The notes below the pieces were generated by a model that was not told where the DNA came from, made no database searches, and saw only the letters and a program-made list of their open reading frames with translations. The translations under genes and the position numbers were made by a program. From Allomuricauda ruestringensis DSM 13258 (GTDB lineage: Bacteria > Bacteroidota > Bacteroidia > Flavobacteriales > Flavobacteriaceae), in NCBI RefSeq assembly GCF_000224085.1, contig NC_015945.1, positions 744,001 to 808,000 of the forward strand: a stretch of 64,000 bases of DNA. Reading direction: 5' to 3'. Positions 35,591-44,896 of the stretch are shown here, piece after piece (position 1 is the first letter of the stretch; every line of letters starts with the position of its first letter).

Positions 35591-36580
35591 CTACTCATTT
35601 AATTTGATTTCTTGGTTCGGTGCATTGGCAATACTTTCAATTACCGGAATGGTTTTGTTCACCAAAGTAGCCATGTGATCGAAATCCATAAGGTCGGGCT
35701 CATCACCCACTTTATGATAGTGGTTAAAATTGGTAAAATCAAAAGTGCAAAACGTATGGGATGGCACACCGAATTCTTCATGGAATGGATAATTGTCCGA
35801 CCGCTGATAAAGGTTATACTCCTTTGCCGTGGGTAAAAACCCCACTAAATTCTCCTCTGCATACGTATTGCTGACCTCTGCCAAATTGGACATATCATAC
35901 CCCGTTATGTACATGAAATAATCTTTTCCTTTCAAGGGAACTCCGGTCATTTCAAAATTGAGCATGGTATAAAGGTTCAAATCCTGTTCTTTTAATTTTT
36001 CGGCTAAGTGTTTGGATCCCAACAAACCTTTCTCTTCGGCGCTGAACAAGGCAAAAATCAGACTACGTTCGTTGGTCTTTTGGGTACCAAAATAACGGGC
36101 CATTTCCAAAACCGATGTGGTACCGGAAGCATTGTCGTTGGCCCCGTTTGCAATATAGTCCCCATTTTCGGGCTCTATGGTACCAATATGGTCGTAATGT
36201 GCACCAATCAGGATGAACTCATCTTTTAAATCAGGGTTGTTACCCTCAATTACCCCGACAATATTGTAAGATGCCTTTTTAAAGTTTGATAAGGTATCGC
36301 GATAGGTTTCAAAATACGGTTTGAGTCCGTAGGACTTGAAATAGTTTTCAATATATTTTGCTGCCATTTCAATACCTTCACTCCCTGCTTCTCGTCCTTT
36401 AAGGTCGTTGGAAGCCAAATAATTCATCATCTCTCCTATTCGTTCAGCATCGGTAAATGTATTGTTTGATTCTGTGTTCTTTGATGATTGAGTAGTTTCA
36501 ACCGTTGTAGTTTGAGTTACCTGCGTGGATCCGCAGCCTACTACAAAAATTGTCACCAGAGCATAAAACAGTATTTTCAT
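35591..36580 (-). CDS. M28 family metallopeptidase lipoprotein
   Basis: About 329 residues from the ATG at 36580, chosen because MKILFYALVTIFVVGC makes a lipoprotein signal peptide with Cys at residue 16. The 13 upstream in-frame codons would spoil it and overlap the pdh terminator. The zinc aminopeptidase core shows IGAHYDHIG, ANGANDNASGTTSVLE, FALFSAEEKGLLGS and NYPFHEEFGVPSH, giving the co-catalytic two-zinc set of M28. It is probably anchored in the outer membrane or faces the periplasm and trims peptides. Confidence 0.92.
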   Translation of the reverse strand: MKILFYALVTIFVVGCGSTQVTQTTTVETTQSSKNTESNNTFTDAERIGEMMNYLASNDLKGREAGSEGIEMAAKYIENYFKSYGLKPYFETYRDTLSNFKKASYNIVGVIEGNNPDLKDEFILIGAHYDHIGTIEPENGDYIANGANDNASGTTSVLEMARYFGTQKTNERSLIFALFSAEEKGLLGSKHLAEKLKEQDLNLYTMLNFEMTGVPLKGKDYFMYITGYDMSNLAEVSNTYAEENLVGFLPTAKEYNLYQRSDNYPFHEEFGVPSHTFCTFDFTNFNHYHKVGDEPDLMDFDHMATLVNKTIPVIESIANAPNQEIKLNE

Positions 36581-36610
36581 TTTTTTGATTTTTGAATTTT
36601 TTAAAGATAA

Positions 36611-36638
36611 AAAAAGCATCCCGAAAAGGATGCTTTTT
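36611..36638. terminator. Terminator after the pdh genes
   Basis: AAAAAGCATCC (36611-36621) pairs with GGATGCTTTTT (36628-36638) over a 6-base loop. On the minus strand the stem is followed by further T residues. It separates pdhC from the M28 peptidase gene. Confidence 0.8.
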
Positions 36639-36691
36639 GATTTATGTTATTGAATGTATCTTTTGGCTACGCTTAAGGTGACATTTGAAAA

Positions 36692-38326
36692 CTATGCCAA
36701 CATGGTAACAGGGTTCTCCAAGTATGCCCTCAATGTTTGAAGGAACTGAGCACCGGTGGCGCCATCTACGGTTCTGTGGTCACAAGCCAGGGTAATCTTC
36801 ATGGTACTACCTGGTACAATCTCGCCATTTTTCACTACTGGTTTATCCACAATAGCTCCAACGGACAAAATTGCTGAATTCGGCTGGTTGATGATGGAAG
36901 TGAATTCCAAGATACCGAACATTCCCAAGTTGGATACGGTAAAGGTGCTTCCCTCCATTTCATCTGGCTTTATTTTCTTGTTTCTAGCTCTTCCTGCCAA
37001 ATCTTTAACCGCTGTTCCGAGTTGAGTCAAACTCAATTGGTCGGCAAATTTGATTACGGGAACCACAAGACCTTCATCTACAGCTACTGCCACCCCCATG
37101 TGAACATGATGCTTGTAAACCGTGGTATCTCCGTTCCAAGATGTATTTACCTGCGGATGCTTTTTAAGCGCCATGGCACAGGCCTTCAATACCATATCGT
37201 TGAAAGACACTTTAGTGTCTGGCAAATTATTGATTTGCACACGGGAAGCCTTTGCATTGTCCATATCCACCTCAATGGTAAGATAATAGTGCGGTGCCGT
37301 AAACTTGGATTCACCCAAGCGCTTGGCAATCACTTTACGCATGGTGGAGTTTTTAACCTCCTCTATGCTTTCTTCACCAACAGGCAATGCAACAGGTGCT
37401 ACTGCAGGAGTTGCTTCTGTTTTTTCTACTGAAGGAGCTGTTTTTGTAGCTGGCGTAAAGTTCTCTATGTCTTTTTTTACAATTCTTCCGTTGTCGCCAG
37501 TTCCCTTTACATCGGCCAAGTTTATACCTTTCTCTTCGGCAATCTTTTTGGCCAACGGTGAAGCAAAAATGCGCTGTCCATCTTGAGTAGCCGTTGCTGT
37601 TTCTTCTTTTTTGGAAGTCTCTTCAGCTTTTGTGGCTTCTTCTTTGGATGCTTCTTTCTTAGGAGCACTCTTTGCAGCACCTCCCGAAGCATGTGCCTTT
37701 AATATGGCATCAACATCGGTTCCTTCTGGGCCAATAATGGCCAATAGGGAATCAACCGGGGCTCCTTCGCCTTCTTGAATACCGATATGCAACAAGGTTC
37801 CGGAGTAGAAAGATTCAAATTCCATAGTGGCTTTATCGGTCTCGATTTCAGCCAATATATCTCCTTCTTCCACTTCGTCGCCAACACTTTTTAACCAGCT
37901 GGCCACGGTTCCTTCTTCCATGGTATCACTTAATCGAGGCATGGTTACAATCTCTACCCCTTCAGGAATATTGGCTGGTGCACTTGCCGGAGCTGAACTT
38001 TCTTCGGCTTCGGGTTCCGCAGTATCTTCTTCTTTCTCCGCCTCGGACGACCCTCCAGAGCCATTCAACAGACCGGAAATATCTTCTCCTTCCTCTCCGA
38101 TTATGGCCAAAAGTGAATCAACGGGGGCTCCATCACCTTCCTCTATTCCGATATGGAGCAAAGTCCCTTCATGAAAAGATTCAAATTCCATGGTGGCTTT
38201 GTCCGTTTCGATTTCAGCCAATATATCTCCTTCTTCGACTTTGTCCCCTACGTTTTTGAGCCATTTTGCCACGGTTCCTTCTTCCATGGTATCGCTCAAT
38301 CTAGGCATGTTGATTACTTCTGCCAT
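36692..38326 (-). CDS. pdhC: Pyruvate dehydrogenase E2, dihydrolipoamide acetyltransferase
   Basis: A 544-residue E2 with two lipoyl domains (lipoyl Lys in EIETDKATMEFESF at about residue 43 and again near 170). Ala/Pro/Glu- and Lys-rich linkers follow, then a peripheral subunit-binding domain (FASPLAKKIAEEKGINLADV, about residues 262-281) and a catalytic domain ending in LACDHRTVDGATGAQFLQTL. It transfers acetyl groups to CoA at the core of the complex. Its start is 4 bp from the pdhA stop. The E1 beta and E3 subunits are not in this window. Confidence 0.96.
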   Translation of the reverse strand: MAEVINMPRLSDTMEEGTVAKWLKNVGDKVEEGDILAEIETDKATMEFESFHEGTLLHIGIEEGDGAPVDSLLAIIGEEGEDISGLLNGSGGSSEAEKEEDTAEPEAEESSAPASAPANIPEGVEIVTMPRLSDTMEEGTVASWLKSVGDEVEEGDILAEIETDKATMEFESFYSGTLLHIGIQEGEGAPVDSLLAIIGPEGTDVDAILKAHASGGAAKSAPKKEASKEEATKAEETSKKEETATATQDGQRIFASPLAKKIAEEKGINLADVKGTGDNGRIVKKDIENFTPATKTAPSVEKTEATPAVAPVALPVGEESIEEVKNSTMRKVIAKRLGESKFTAPHYYLTIEVDMDNAKASRVQINNLPDTKVSFNDMVLKACAMALKKHPQVNTSWNGDTTVYKHHVHMGVAVAVDEGLVVPVIKFADQLSLTQLGTAVKDLAGRARNKKIKPDEMEGSTFTVSNLGMFGILEFTSIINQPNSAILSVGAIVDKPVVKNGEIVPGSTMKITLACDHRTVDGATGAQFLQTLRAYLENPVTMLA

Positions 38327-38330
38327 CTAA

Positions 38331-39329
38331 TTATAATTTATGTTGTAAAAATGGATAGTCTTCTTGCTCGTAAACGGTGTCGTACATTTGTTCTTTTGGT
38401 GGGAAATCTGATTCTTCAGCAAATTTCTCGCACTCTTTCACCAAGTCCTTCACCTTTTTGTCAATTTGTTTTAGGTCGTCTTCTGATGCATATCCTTTCT
38501 CTAGGATAACATCTTTTACCTGAGTAATCGGATCTATCTTTTTATACTCTTCTACTTCTTCTTTTGTTCTGTAATGTTGGGCATCTGACATGGAATGTCC
38601 ACGGTACCTATATGTCTTCATTTCCAAGAAAGTAGGTCCGCCTCCTGTTCTTGCTCGCTCAATGGCCTTGTCCATTTCTTTGGCAACGATTGCAGGATCC
38701 ATTCCATCTACGGGACTACATGGCATTTCGTAACCTAGTCCCAACTTCCAGATGTCGGTGGAGTGCGATGTACGGGCTACGGATGTTCCCATGGCATAAC
38801 CGTTGTTCTCACAAATAAAAACTACGGGCAATTGCCATAGCATGGCCAAGTTGAAGGCTTCGTGAAGGGATCCTTGCCTTACGGCGCCATCACCCATATA
38901 ACAAAGGGTTACGGAATCCCTTTTAAAGTACTTATCGGCAAATGCCAAACCAGCTCCCAAAGGAATTTGTCCCCCAACGATACCGTGTCCACCATAAAAA
39001 CGGTGTTCTTTGGAGAAAATATGCATGGAACCACCCATACCTTTGGAGGTTCCTGTTACCTTTCCAAAAAGTTCAGCCATCACTTTTCTTGGATCCACAC
39101 CCATACCTATCGGCTGAACGTGGTTTCGATAAGCGGTGATCATACGATCTTTGTCCAAGTCCATTGCATGCAATGCACCTGCTAGAACCGCTTCTTGACC
39201 ATTGTACAGGTGTAGAAACCCTCTAACTTTTTGCTGAATATATACGGCGGCAAGTTTATCCTCGAACTTTCTCCAGAAAAACATGTCCTCGTACCATTTA
39301 AGATAAACTTCTTTGGTAATTTTTTTCAT
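38331..39329 (-). CDS. pdhA: Pyruvate dehydrogenase E1 component, alpha subunit
   Basis: A 332-residue thiamine diphosphate enzyme subunit with the cofactor motif GDGAVRQGSLHEAFNLAMLW to ENN (about residues 166-195). It also has HGIVGGQIPLGAGLAF and the phosphorylation-loop-like YRGHSMSDAQHYRTKEE. It oxidatively decarboxylates pyruvate together with an E1 beta chain, which must be encoded elsewhere. It is followed directly by the E2 gene. The cdd gene precedes it by 81 bp on the same strand. Confidence 0.96.
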   Translation of the reverse strand: MKKITKEVYLKWYEDMFFWRKFEDKLAAVYIQQKVRGFLHLYNGQEAVLAGALHAMDLDKDRMITAYRNHVQPIGMGVDPRKVMAELFGKVTGTSKGMGGSMHIFSKEHRFYGGHGIVGGQIPLGAGLAFADKYFKRDSVTLCYMGDGAVRQGSLHEAFNLAMLWQLPVVFICENNGYAMGTSVARTSHSTDIWKLGLGYEMPCSPVDGMDPAIVAKEMDKAIERARTGGGPTFLEMKTYRYRGHSMSDAQHYRTKEEVEEYKKIDPITQVKDVILEKGYASEDDLKQIDKKVKDLVKECEKFAEESDFPPKEQMYDTVYEQEDYPFLQHKL

Positions 39330-39410
39330 CTATAGTAGTATTAAATGAATTTCCCCTGTAGTAGGGAAAAGCAAAAATACATATATATCTGTTTTGGAAA
39401 AAGAATTGAA

Positions 39411-39902
39411 TTAAGAATCGCCCAAAAATGAGTTATTGAATGCCAAAGGCAATATGTCGGCCATGGAACTACATTTGTAAATCGGGCCTTTTTCTGACCT
39501 TAGCAACAACGAAATTGGAGTGTTCTGCTTTTGTTCGTATTCTATAATAGACTGCCTGCAATTGCCGCAAGGAGCCGCTGGAACACCTACCTCATGTTTA
39601 GAGGACGAAGCGCAAATGGCAATGGATTTAACGGTTACCCCAGGATATTTGGCGCCTGCATGGAAAATGGCCACGCGCTCGGCACAAAGGCCCGAAGGGT
39701 AAGATGCATTTTCTTGGTTGTTGCCAATGACCACTTCCCCGTTTTCCAACAATACTGCAGCACCCACTTTAAACTTAGAATAGGGCGCATACGCATTCTC
39801 CCTGGCCTCCGCAGCGTCTTGTAACAATTTTTGATCGTTTTGTGACAACTCTGTTTCATCCTCAAAAATGAGCAGTTCAAAACCAATTTTCTTTTTTTCC
39901 AT
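39411..39902 (-). CDS. cdd: Cytidine deaminase
   Basis: A 163-residue zinc deaminase with CAERVAIFHAGAKYPG (zinc ligand Cys and catalytic Glu, about residues 73-88) and PCGNCRQSIIEY (the two further zinc Cys). N-terminal APYSKFKVGAAVL and NQENASYPSGL are the substrate-binding segments. It turns cytidine and deoxycytidine into uridine forms for salvage. Length is somewhat longer than the E. coli-unrelated short type because of an N-terminal extension (MEKKKIGFELLIFEDE). It lies between porV and pdhA, with a terminator before it. Confidence 0.94.
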   Translation of the reverse strand: MEKKKIGFELLIFEDETELSQNDQKLLQDAAEARENAYAPYSKFKVGAAVLLENGEVVIGNNQENASYPSGLCAERVAIFHAGAKYPGVTVKSIAICASSSKHEVGVPAAPCGNCRQSIIEYEQKQNTPISLLLRSEKGPIYKCSSMADILPLAFNNSFLGDS

Positions 39903-39927
39903 CTAAGCTTGGGTGTATTCAAAAATA

Positions 39928-39956
39928 AAAAAACCTGCCCAAGAGACAGGTTTTTT
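39928..39956 (-). terminator. Terminator after porV
   Basis: AAAAAACCTG (39928-39937) and CAGGTTTTTT (39947-39956) form a 10-bp stem around a 9-base loop. The stem ends in T residues on either strand, so it can stop transcription from porV before cdd. Confidence 0.75.
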
Positions 39957-39976
39957 CCTATTTATTTTATGCATTC

Positions 39977-41122
39977 TTAATCATTGTAAAATTCTTCTCC
40001 CAAGTTAAAAGTGAGCGAGAATCGCAATGTGTTTTCCAGTGGGTTTCTAACCTGTGAGGTTGAGAAAAGATAGGAAAGGTCTATTTGTGCAGATTTAAAC
40101 ATGAAGCCAGCTCCAAGCGTAAAGAACTTACGAGAACCTTTTTCTTCACTTTCGTTAAAGTAACCGCTCCGCAACATAAAAGCTTCTCTAAACCTATACT
40201 CTGCACCAAGTGCCCAAGTTACTTCTTTAAGTTCTTCCCCGAATCCATCCGGCGCATCACCGAAAGATTCAAAGACTCCTTTAAAAAAACCTATTTGCTG
40301 GTATTCATTGTTATCATCTGAATCAATATCCCCATCCCCATCAAAATCTCTTGGCGTGGGCACCAATAGTTTGTTGAACTCTGTATTTATGGCCAGCACA
40401 TTGTCCTGATCAAAAATAAAATCAAATCCACCGCCAAACTTTAGGTTAGTGGGCAAAAAGTTTTCCTGCCCGCCTTCATCATATTGTATGGAACCTCCCA
40501 AGTTGGATATATTGAACCCAGCTCTCCAACGTCCATCAAAATTATTGTAAGCTATTTCCGGAGATCGGTAAAAACCCGATACATCTACTGCAAAGGCATT
40601 GGCTGCCTGAGAATCTTGTACACCATCTTGAAATCTGAGATTGGAACTGATAAATCTACCTGCCACAGCCATGGAAAAGGTTTGACTCAATTTTAAGGAA
40701 TAAGAACCATCCAAGGCAAATTCGTTGGGCTTCACCAAAGTGGCCTGCTGATCAAATGTTTGCCTCAATTCAATCTCGCCCAGACCAAAATAACGGATAC
40801 TGAAGGCAAAGGCACTCCTATCGTTTAATTTGTTGTAAAAGTTGGCATTTAATAAGGATACATCGTTTACAATGCTTTCCAAATACGGGGTATAGCTAAC
40901 CCCAATACCCATTTTTTGAGTGGCAAAGGCATATTTTGCAGCGTTCCATTGTTGGGAATACACATCAAAAGAAGTGGCAACGCCCATATCTCCCATACCG
41001 GAAGCCCGTGCATCGGCGGCAATTGTCAAAAATGGTACAGCCGTTGTGATTGCCCTTTCTTGCTGAGCGCTAACTTGAGGTGCCACAATTAAGAAAGCAA
41101 CCACGATCAATAACTTTTTCAT
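39977..41122 (-). CDS. porV: T9SS outer-membrane protein PorV
   Basis: The 381-residue protein has a signal peptide (MKKLLIVVAFLIVAPQVSAQ) and then TTAVPFLTIAADARASGMGDMGVATS, the classic PorV/LptO start. Repeated amphipathic strands follow and the protein ends in a C-terminal beta-barrel (FKSAQIDLSYLFSTSQVRNPLENTLRFSLTFNLG). PorV shuttles T9SS cargo from the translocon to the PorU sortase attachment complex. A DFDGDGDIDSDDNNE insert (about residues 258-272) resembles a calcium-binding loop. In Flavobacterium johnsoniae porU lies next to porV and gldJ, but here the gap to gldJ holds no porU. Confidence 0.94.
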   Translation of the reverse strand: MKKLLIVVAFLIVAPQVSAQQERAITTAVPFLTIAADARASGMGDMGVATSFDVYSQQWNAAKYAFATQKMGIGVSYTPYLESIVNDVSLLNANFYNKLNDRSAFAFSIRYFGLGEIELRQTFDQQATLVKPNEFALDGSYSLKLSQTFSMAVAGRFISSNLRFQDGVQDSQAANAFAVDVSGFYRSPEIAYNNFDGRWRAGFNISNLGGSIQYDEGGQENFLPTNLKFGGGFDFIFDQDNVLAINTEFNKLLVPTPRDFDGDGDIDSDDNNEYQQIGFFKGVFESFGDAPDGFGEELKEVTWALGAEYRFREAFMLRSGYFNESEEKGSRKFFTLGAGFMFKSAQIDLSYLFSTSQVRNPLENTLRFSLTFNLGEEFYND

Positions 41123-41516
41123 TCTAAAATTTTAGCATTTAGTGTAGTCCTGGTTCCAAAAACATATTCCGGAAGCAATACAAATTAAACGGTCTTTTGC
41201 CAAAATTCTTATATCTGAATCCATATTTTTGGTGTTAATCGTCCAAACCACCACTATTTTGGTTAAAAGGTAAAATCCAAGGTTGAGTATTTTTTTTTAA
41301 ACCGTTAAAAGCCAATCATCTTATACTAATTCCCCCCCTTCTCCGTTACAGAAGTGTAGCATGTGCCAAATGCCACATCGCCATAAATATTTGATGAGCA
41401 CAAAATATAATGGCAAAAACACCGTTTTAATGCCATTGAAGGATTTTAAAAATCAAAACAAGTCGAAGTTACTGAGGGCATATAGCCCTGAGTTTTAAAG
41501 TACTCAAGCCCAAATT
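41123..41516. other. Divergent porV-gldJ intergenic region with hairpins
   Basis: The 394 bp hold no gene. An imperfect hairpin lies at 41409-41437 (AATGGCA with TGCCATT, inner AAAAC with GTTTT). Two smaller ones lie near 41475-41506 just before gldJ (AGGGC/GCCCT and GAGT/ACTC). The promoters of porV and gldJ must be here, but no clean TTG-TAnnTTTG pair was found. A poly-T tract stands at about 41288-41297. Confidence 0.5.
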
Positions 41517-43166
41517 ATGAAAAAACACTTAATTAAAGTTGTACTTTCTTGCGCCGTAGTGATGGGAAGTTTTTCCAGTTGTAAAAACTCTTCTTCATCC
41601 AAGAACGTCTCCAGAGCCACTGGTTGGAAAATTAATGCCAAAGAAGGGGGATTTCAATACAATTCGGACTTTAAGGAGCAAGAAACTCCTCCAGGAACCG
41701 TATTTGTAGAGGGTGGAACTTTTACCAAAGGTAAAGTCCAGGACGATATAATGCACGATTGGAACAACGCCCCAACCCAACAACATGTACAATCCTTCTA
41801 TATGGATGAAACAGAGGTGACCAACGTAATGTATTTGGAGTACTTGGATTACCTCAAAGAAGTTTATCCTCCGGATAACCCCAATTACGCCAATATATAC
41901 AAAGGCGCACTACCGGATACCTTGGTTTGGAGAAACCGATTGGGCTTTAACGAAACAATGACCAACAACTATCTAAGACACCCTGCCTACGCAGAATATC
42001 CCGTTGTGGGGGTTAATTGGGTACAGGCTACCCAGTATGCCGAATGGAGAACAGATAGGGTCAACGAAGTAATGCTGGAAAGAGAAGGGTATTTGGCCGA
42101 AGATTCCAAATACAAAGTTTTAAACGGCGAAATTGAGGGCACTTTTAGTACCGAGGCTTATTTAAACAACCCAGAATCTGTTTATGGTGGTGAAATAGAT
42201 TCCCTGCAAGGAAAACAAAAGAAAGACTCTATCAATGCATTTGCCAAAAGAAGTAGCGGTATAATAATGCCTGCCTACAGGCTACCCACCGAAACCGAAT
42301 GGGAATATGCCGCCCAAGCTCTTGTTGGAACCAGAGAATACAACAACTACAGAGGTAGGAAAAAATATCCATGGGAAGGTGATTACACCCGTAACGGACA
42401 ACGAGTAGGTCGAGGAGATCAATTGGCCAACTTTAAGCAAGGTAAAGGTGATTATGGCGGTATTGCCGGATGGTCCGATGACGGTGCCGATATTACCGGA
42501 GAAGTCAAATCTTACAAGCCCAACGATTTTGGACTTTATGACATGGCCGGAAACGTAAACGAATGGGTGGCCGATGTGTACCGTCCCATTGTTGATGATG
42601 AAATAAGTGATTTCAATTACTACCGAGGAAACGTTTTCATGAAAAAAGCTATTGGCGAAGATGGAAAAGTAGAAATATTGAGAGATGAAATAGTTTATGA
42701 CACTTTGCCCAATGGTAAAATTGTAGCCATCAATCTTCCAGGAGAAATCAAAGAAGTTCCGGTTACCGAAGAGGAAACTTATCTAAGGACCAATTTTGAT
42801 AAAAGTGACAACCGTGGTTTTAGAGATGGTGACCCAGGTTCTTCTAGATTCTTTAGCCGTTTTAGCGATGAAGAGGACAACCAAAAAATGTATGATGCGC
42901 CCAAACACTCTGTAGAACGAAACGAAGAAGGTGAATTGGTTCGCCAGTATGACGAGTCAAACTACAGAACCTCATTGATCAACAACGAAGTTCGTGTGTA
43001 CAAAGGCGGATCATGGAGAGATCGAGCTTATTGGTTAGATCCTGCCCAGCGTAGATACTTGCCTCAATATATGGCAACAGACGATATTGGTTTTAGATGC
43101 GCCATGTCCAGAGTTGGATCCAAATCCAGAACCAAAAAAACGGTACGCCATAAAAAAGCAAGATAA
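41517..43166 (+). CDS. gldJ: Gliding motility lipoprotein GldJ
   Basis: A 549-residue lipoprotein with a type II signal peptide and a Cys at residue 22 in SFSSCKNSS. The body is a formylglycine-generating-enzyme/sulfatase-modifying-like domain: GTVFVEGGTFTKG, FYMDETEVTN, YPVVGVNWVQATQYAEWR, RLPTETEWEYAAQ, YDMAGNVNEWVAD, VYKGGSWRD and IGFRCAMS. The enzymatic Cys residues of active FGE are not evident, as is normal for GldJ and GldK. GldJ is needed for gliding and for the T9SS motor ring. A terminator lies directly before murF. Confidence 0.95.
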   Translation: MKKHLIKVVLSCAVVMGSFSSCKNSSSSKNVSRATGWKINAKEGGFQYNSDFKEQETPPGTVFVEGGTFTKGKVQDDIMHDWNNAPTQQHVQSFYMDETEVTNVMYLEYLDYLKEVYPPDNPNYANIYKGALPDTLVWRNRLGFNETMTNNYLRHPAYAEYPVVGVNWVQATQYAEWRTDRVNEVMLEREGYLAEDSKYKVLNGEIEGTFSTEAYLNNPESVYGGEIDSLQGKQKKDSINAFAKRSSGIIMPAYRLPTETEWEYAAQALVGTREYNNYRGRKKYPWEGDYTRNGQRVGRGDQLANFKQGKGDYGGIAGWSDDGADITGEVKSYKPNDFGLYDMAGNVNEWVADVYRPIVDDEISDFNYYRGNVFMKKAIGEDGKVEILRDEIVYDTLPNGKIVAINLPGEIKEVPVTEEETYLRTNFDKSDNRGFRDGDPGSSRFFSRFSDEEDNQKMYDAPKHSVERNEEGELVRQYDESNYRTSLINNEVRVYKGGSWRDRAYWLDPAQRRYLPQYMATDDIGFRCAMSRVGSKSRTKKTVRHKKAR

Positions 43167-43190
43167 AATAACTTCTTGAGTATTTAAAAA

Positions 43191-43220
43191 AACCCCGGCC
43201 AAAAGGTCGGGGCTTTTTTT
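43191..43220 (+). terminator. Terminator of gldJ
   Basis: CCCCGGCC (43193-43200) pairs with GGTCGGGG (43205-43212; one G-T pair) around AAAA and is followed by a long T-run. The T-run ends a few bases before the murF start, so murF must start from its own promoter or from read-through. Confidence 0.75.
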
Positions 43221-43232
43221 TATCTTCGATTT

Positions 43233-44507
43233 ATGACAATGAAAGAGTTGCACGCTCTATTTTTAGAGCACCCCACAATAAGTACGGACACTCGTAAAAT
43301 TACCGAAAACTGTCTGTTCTTTGCCCTAAAAGGGCCAAATTTTAATGGAAATGCCTTTGCACAAGAAGCTTTGAACAAAGGTGCAGCGTATGCCATTATT
43401 GATCAGGAAGAATTTAAAACTTCGGATAGACTGCTTCTAGTTGACGATGTTTTGGCCACCCTGCAACAGTTGTCCACCTACCACAGGAACCATTCCAAAG
43501 CAAAAGTAATATCGCTAACGGGAAGTAATGGGAAAACCACGACCAAGGAACTCATCAATGCGGTAATTTCCAAAAAGTACAAGACCATAGCCACCAAAGG
43601 GAACCTCAACAATCATATTGGAGTTCCATTGACCCTCTTATCCATTAAGGAAGATACCGAAATGGCAATTGTAGAAATGGGCGCCAATCACAAGAAAGAA
43701 ATTGAATCACTCTGCAGCATTGCCCAACCCGATTTTGGATACATTACCAACTTTGGCAAAGCCCATTTGGAAGGTTTTGGAAGCATTGAAGGAGTGATCC
43801 AAGGTAAAAGTGAGCTTTACGATTATCTTAAGGCCAACGATAAATACATCTTTTTAAATGCAGATGATGACGTTCAGAAAGAAAAATTAAGTACTTACAC
43901 CAAAAAGATGGGCTTTAGCACGAGCGACCATCAATATTACAACATCAAATTTTCCGGGGTTCACCCTTATGTCTCATTAGAGGTAGAAGGAACACAAATA
44001 CATACACAATTGGTGGGCAAATACAACTTTCCCAATTGTTGTGCGGCAATCCTAATGGGCAAATATTTTAATGTTCCTTTGGAAGACATTAAATCGGCCA
44101 TTGAAGTGTATCAACCACAAAACAATCGCTCACAAATTTTATCTAAAAATGGTTTCGATATTGTTCTGGATGCCTACAACGCCAACCCAACCAGCATGAA
44201 GGCTGCCTTGGAAAACTTTAGTTTAATGAAGTCCAAAAGAAAGACTCTAATCATTGGAGATATGTTCGAACTTGGCAATACGGCAGCCGAAGAGCATCAG
44301 GCAATTGCAGATTTTGCAAAGGAATTGGATTTTGATGATGCCTATCTGGTGGGAGAAAATTTCTATGGCACCAATACTACATTGAAAAAGTTAAAATCGT
44401 TTGATGAACTAAAAGAACATCTTTTGAAAAACCCTTTGGAAAAAGGAGCGCTTTTGATAAAAGGTTCTCGTGGGATGGCTTTGGAGCGGGCGTTGGATTT
44501 GCTGTAA
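43233..44507 (+). CDS. murF: UDP-N-acetylmuramoyl-tripeptide-D-alanyl-D-alanine ligase
   Basis: A 424-residue Mur ligase with the ATP loop TGSNGKTTTKE (about residues 96-106), VEMGANHKKEI, and YNANPTSMKAALENF in the C-terminal domain with LIIGDMFELG. It adds D-Ala-D-Ala to the UDP-MurNAc tripeptide in the cytoplasm. Start choice is ATG 43233 or 43239. It lies 10-20 bp after the gldJ terminator. The gldJ-murF order is conserved in flavobacteria, to my knowledge. Confidence 0.95.
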   Translation: MTMKELHALFLEHPTISTDTRKITENCLFFALKGPNFNGNAFAQEALNKGAAYAIIDQEEFKTSDRLLLVDDVLATLQQLSTYHRNHSKAKVISLTGSNGKTTTKELINAVISKKYKTIATKGNLNNHIGVPLTLLSIKEDTEMAIVEMGANHKKEIESLCSIAQPDFGYITNFGKAHLEGFGSIEGVIQGKSELYDYLKANDKYIFLNADDDVQKEKLSTYTKKMGFSTSDHQYYNIKFSGVHPYVSLEVEGTQIHTQLVGKYNFPNCCAAILMGKYFNVPLEDIKSAIEVYQPQNNRSQILSKNGFDIVLDAYNANPTSMKAALENFSLMKSKRKTLIIGDMFELGNTAAEEHQAIADFAKELDFDDAYLVGENFYGTNTTLKKLKSFDELKEHLLKNPLEKGALLIKGSRGMALERALDLL

Positions 44508-44527
44508 ACACATCGTTTATTTGAACT

Positions 44528-44734
44528 TTATTTCGTTGAAACAAGAAGTTCCCGAACATCCACGTCCAAAGCTTTTGCAATTTGAAATAGTGTTTCAACC
44601 CTTGGTTGCATATCATTCCTGCACCATTTTGAAATTGTTGTCCGGTTCATATCTAATTCATCCGCCAACCAATTATTGGTTTTTCCCTTCTCAGCCAAAA
44701 CTGCTTTGATACGATTGAATACTTCTTTTTCCAT
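44528..44734 (-). CDS. Small XRE/HTH transcriptional regulator
   Basis: A 68-residue DNA-binding protein from the ATG at 44734. A GTG at 44767 would add 11 residues and is less likely. It is nearly all helix-turn-helix: KGKTNNWLADELDMNRTTISKWCRNDMQPRVETLFQIAKALDVDVRELL. It is convergent with murF, with 20 bp between stops. Small XRE proteins of this size act as autoregulated repressors or antitoxin-like factors. No toxin partner is seen next to it. Confidence 0.8.
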   Translation of the reverse strand: MEKEVFNRIKAVLAEKGKTNNWLADELDMNRTTISKWCRNDMQPRVETLFQIAKALDVDVRELLVSTK

Positions 44735-44896
44735 GTTGGGAAGTTGTTCCGTATCAAAAATAGTCACTTAACTCTATATGTTTTTATCTTAAATTTATGC
44801 TTTATTATATTCATTAAAATATTTTTTATATTTTAATTTTACTTTTAACGATTCAAATAAATATTTTAAAGTTTTTTTTGAATATAATCACAAACC

